From Burkholderia singularis (GTDB lineage Bacteria; Pseudomonadota; Gammaproteobacteria; Burkholderiales; Burkholderiaceae): a DNA stretch of 40,836 nt. Each line of letters starts with the position of its first letter. The stretch's first letter is position 1. Shown here one piece after another: positions 38,511 through 40,836 of this stretch. Under the pieces are notes generated by a model. It saw nothing but the letters and a program-made list of their open reading frames with translations. It made no database searches and was not told the origin of the DNA. Position numbers and translations under genes: made by a program. Location of the stretch: the NCBI RefSeq assembly GCF_900176645.1, contig NZ_FXAN01000073.1:1-40836 (forward strand), given 5' to 3'.

Positions 38511-40586
38511 TTACACACGCTCCACGTCAACCAGGCAATCGTAGAACGTCGCGCCACGCCCGAGATCGGTCAACGCCTGGCTCGTCACCTGATTCGCGTT
38601 CCGTCCATCCGGCGCAAGCTTCTTCCACCAGATCGATAAGCCGACGACGAGCCCTTCGCGCGCGCGCTCGGTTACCCGCGCCTTCGCCTGCAGCGAGCCG
38701 CGGTCATTGAAGATCCGCACGATATCGCCTTCTTCGATACCGCGCCGTATAGCATCAGCTGGGTGAATGTCGAGATAAGGCTCGCCTTCAACCGAACGCA
38801 AGCTCGCGACGTTGACGAACGTACTATTTAGAAAATGACGGGCCGGCGGGGAAATCATCGCGAGCGGATAGCGGGCTGCCAGTTCCGGTGCGCCGTCTGC
38901 CGATTCATAAGGTGGCAGATAGTCGGGCACCGGATCGAGCCCCATCTGTGCGAGACGTGCGCTGTAAAATTCGCATTTCCCGGATGGCGTCCGGAAGCCG
39001 CCGTTCGCAAACGGCGCATCGGCGAGCTTCAGCTTGATCCAGCGCGCCTGCTTGAGCGTATCCCAATCACTTTGCAGCGACGGATCATTCCAGTGCAGCG
39101 ATGCGCGTGCGAGTGTTTCATCGTCTTCATACAGTGCGGGCTCGTCGAGTCCCATTCGGCGCGCGATACCGCGAAAGATCTCGGTATTCGGCCGGGCCTC
39201 CCCAACCGGCTCAATCGATGGCAGATTCGCCATCACATACGTATGGCCATACGATTTATGGACATCGAGATGTTCGAGCTGCGACGTTGCCGGCAGCACA
39301 AGATCGGCGTAGTCAGCCGTATCTGTCTTGAAATGCTCGAGAACGATCGTGAACAAATCTTCTCGCGCAAAACCCGCGGCCACTTTGCCGGAATCGGGCG
39401 CCACCGCCACCGGGTTCGAATTGTAGACGATGATCGCCTCTATCTTCGGACCGAAATCCTCTCCGCCCGGATGCAACAACGCGTCGCCAATTGCATTCAT
39501 ATTGATCGAACGTGGTAGTTTGTTCGGCCAACCAGGCAGTAAATCCGGACGTCTGAGCGCCGCATGGTTAATCGGCGCCCATTCGGCCGAAGACAACAGC
39601 AGGCCGCCCGCGCGCTCCCGCCATGCACCGGTGAGCGCGGGCAGCGAAGCGATCGCGCGTACCGCGTTGCCACCACCCCGTGCACGTTGCATGCCGTAGT
39701 TCAGACGAATGGAGGCCTTGCGCGTACGGCCGTAAATACGAGCCAGTTCGATGATTTCCGACGCAGATATTCCGCAGATCTGCGCGACTCGCTCCGGGGA
39801 GTAACTCATCGCCCGCGCCTTCAATGCGTCGAAACCGAGCGTGTGATCGCGAATAAAATCATGATCGAGGAGCCCCTCGCTGATCAGCACGTGCATCATG
39901 CCAAGCGCAAGCGCGCCGTCCGTGCCCGGTTTCAGCGCGATGTGGCGATGGCATTTTTCGGCCGTCAGCGACCGGTACGGATCGATCGCGATCAATTGCG
40001 CCCCCCGACGTTTGGCTTCTTGAGCGCGCGTCCAAAAATGCAGATTCGACGCGATCGGGTTAGCCCCCCAAATCAAAATCAATTCGCTTTCTTCGTAAAA
40101 CTCGACATGCATGCCGATACTGGCACCGTAGGTATACTGAAGTCCTGCGGCACCCGCAGCCGAGCAGATCGTCCGTTCGAGCAGTGACGCGCCCAAAACA
40201 TTAAAAAAACGCTGAGCGATACTTTCGCCTTGAATCAGCCCCATCGTTCCGGCATAGCTATAAGGTACGATCGCTTCCGGAGCGCGGCGTGCGATTTCCG
40301 AGAGCCGTTCGGCCGCCAGCTCGTTCGCTGCCGCCCAGCTAATCGGCTCAAAGCGCCCTTCTCCTTTCCGTCCCACTCGCTTGAGCGGTACGGTCAGTCG
40401 CTCCGGATGATGAACGCGCTCCGCGTATCGGCTCACCTTCGTGCATAGGGCGCCTTGAGTGGGCGCATGATCCGGATCTCCCGTAACCTTGACCGCTCGA
40501 CCGTTCTCGACGGTGACGCGCATTGCACAGGTATCTGGACAGTCATGCGGGCAAACAGCTTGAGCGATTTGGATTGGGGCGGACAT
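38511..40586 (-). CDS. molybdopterin-dependent oxidoreductase (DMSO reductase superfamily)
   Basis: A 691-residue molybdenum or tungsten bis-MGD enzyme. The N-terminus has a [4Fe-4S] motif, C12-x3-C16-x3-C20 and C48, followed by the molybdopterin domain and a C-terminal cofactor-binding domain (from about residue 570, ending GATFYDCLVDV). No twin-arginine signal is seen, so it is probably cytoplasmic. The substrate is unknown: it resembles stand-alone putative formate dehydrogenase or biotin-sulfoxide-reductase-like proteins, and no partner subunits are adjacent. A possible -10 TAAAAT (minus, 40624-40619) lies upstream. The last 250 bases of the window beyond it contain no gene I can support. 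Confidence 0.87.
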   Translation of the reverse strand: MSAPIQIAQAVCPHDCPDTCAMRVTVENGRAVKVTGDPDHAPTQGALCTKVSRYAERVHHPERLTVPLKRVGRKGEGRFEPISWAAANELAAERLSEIARRAPEAIVPYSYAGTMGLIQGESIAQRFFNVLGASLLERTICSAAGAAGLQYTYGASIGMHVEFYEESELILIWGANPIASNLHFWTRAQEAKRRGAQLIAIDPYRSLTAEKCHRHIALKPGTDGALALGMMHVLISEGLLDHDFIRDHTLGFDALKARAMSYSPERVAQICGISASEIIELARIYGRTRKASIRLNYGMQRARGGGNAVRAIASLPALTGAWRERAGGLLLSSAEWAPINHAALRRPDLLPGWPNKLPRSINMNAIGDALLHPGGEDFGPKIEAIIVYNSNPVAVAPDSGKVAAGFAREDLFTIVLEHFKTDTADYADLVLPATSQLEHLDVHKSYGHTYVMANLPSIEPVGEARPNTEIFRGIARRMGLDEPALYEDDETLARASLHWNDPSLQSDWDTLKQARWIKLKLADAPFANGGFRTPSGKCEFYSARLAQMGLDPVPDYLPPYESADGAPELAARYPLAMISPPARHFLNSTFVNVASLRSVEGEPYLDIHPADAIRRGIEEGDIVRIFNDRGSLQAKARVTERAREGLVVGLSIWWKKLAPDGRNANQVTSQALTDLGRGATFYDCLVDVERV

Positions 40587-40836
40587 GTTTTATCGACTCA
40601 GTTTCTGTGGGTCCGGCGATTTTACGCTTTGAACTTACTAAATTTCGGGTTCCAGGTAAGCGGCAGCGAAATCTTGACCTGCCCGCGAGCGCACCGTTCG
40701 AGTCAGAAGCGAATAGGTTCTGTTTCGGAGCAGAAGACGGGACCTTGGTAAGCGGCTCGGGTAGGCCAGTCCCCCATTCGCGCGCGCGTGAGGCATGATG
40801 GTGATGGCGTGGTGGAGTCCGTGACCTACACGGTTA

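Noticed and set aside
40587..40836. Right-end noncoding stretch as an insertion-sequence remnant
   Set aside because: I could not see terminal inverted repeats, target duplications or transposase-like peptides, so nothing supports it.

Overview
The window is high-GC chromosomal DNA of a beta-proteobacterium of the family Burkholderiaceae. Protein sequences, start sites and gene order (PilBCD - coaE - zapD - yacG, argJ, secA, lpxC, the full mra/dcw cluster, coq7, porin, fadD) match Burkholderia sensu lato, closest in feel to the B. pseudomallei group. Relatives such as Mycetohabitans cannot be excluded from one window.

Layout. (1) 1-1178 is accessory DNA that ends in a 3' fragment of a tRNA-Pro gene, followed by the tRNA's own terminator. 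This is the far edge of an integrated element. On the minus strand it carries a strong promoter, a structured RNA resembling the phage P1/P7 C4 antisense RNA, and two small translationally coupled genes; the first of these has a ribosome binding site complementary to the RNA's exposed loop. I regard this as the most interesting system in the window. (2) 1352-8006 (+): a CNNM/CorC-type membrane protein; a PilB-PilC-PilD (type IV pilus / type II secretion) trio; coaE; zapD with a clear promoter; yacG. (3) 8207-13806 (-): mutT, a DUF815 ATPase, argJ, secA. (4) 14089-14565 (+): a DUF721 (DciA-related) gene, divergent from secA and convergent with lpxC. (5) 14790-34031 (-): the division and cell wall (dcw) cluster. 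In transcription order it reads mraZ, rsmH, ftsL, ftsI, murE, murF, mraY, murD, ftsW, murG, murC, ddl, ftsQ, ftsA, ftsZ, then a peroxiredoxin gene broken by an in-frame stop, then lpxC. Seven of its junctions are 4-base ATGA overlaps. Its head has a promoter with four MraZ-type boxes at exact 10-bp spacing. (6) 34419-40586: coq7 (-), a trimeric porin (+), a long-chain acyl-CoA synthetase (-) and a molybdopterin oxidoreductase (-).

How the genes fit together. The dcw operon makes lipid II from UDP-MurNAc to the flipped, polymerised product (murC-F, mraY, murG, ddl, ftsW, ftsI) and the divisome that uses it (ftsL, ftsQ, ftsA, ftsZ). zapD upstream encodes another FtsZ partner, and lpxC, the committed step of lipid A synthesis, sits at the end. 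The long reading frames antisense to secA, ftsZ, murC and others are shadows of high-GC coding and are not annotated.
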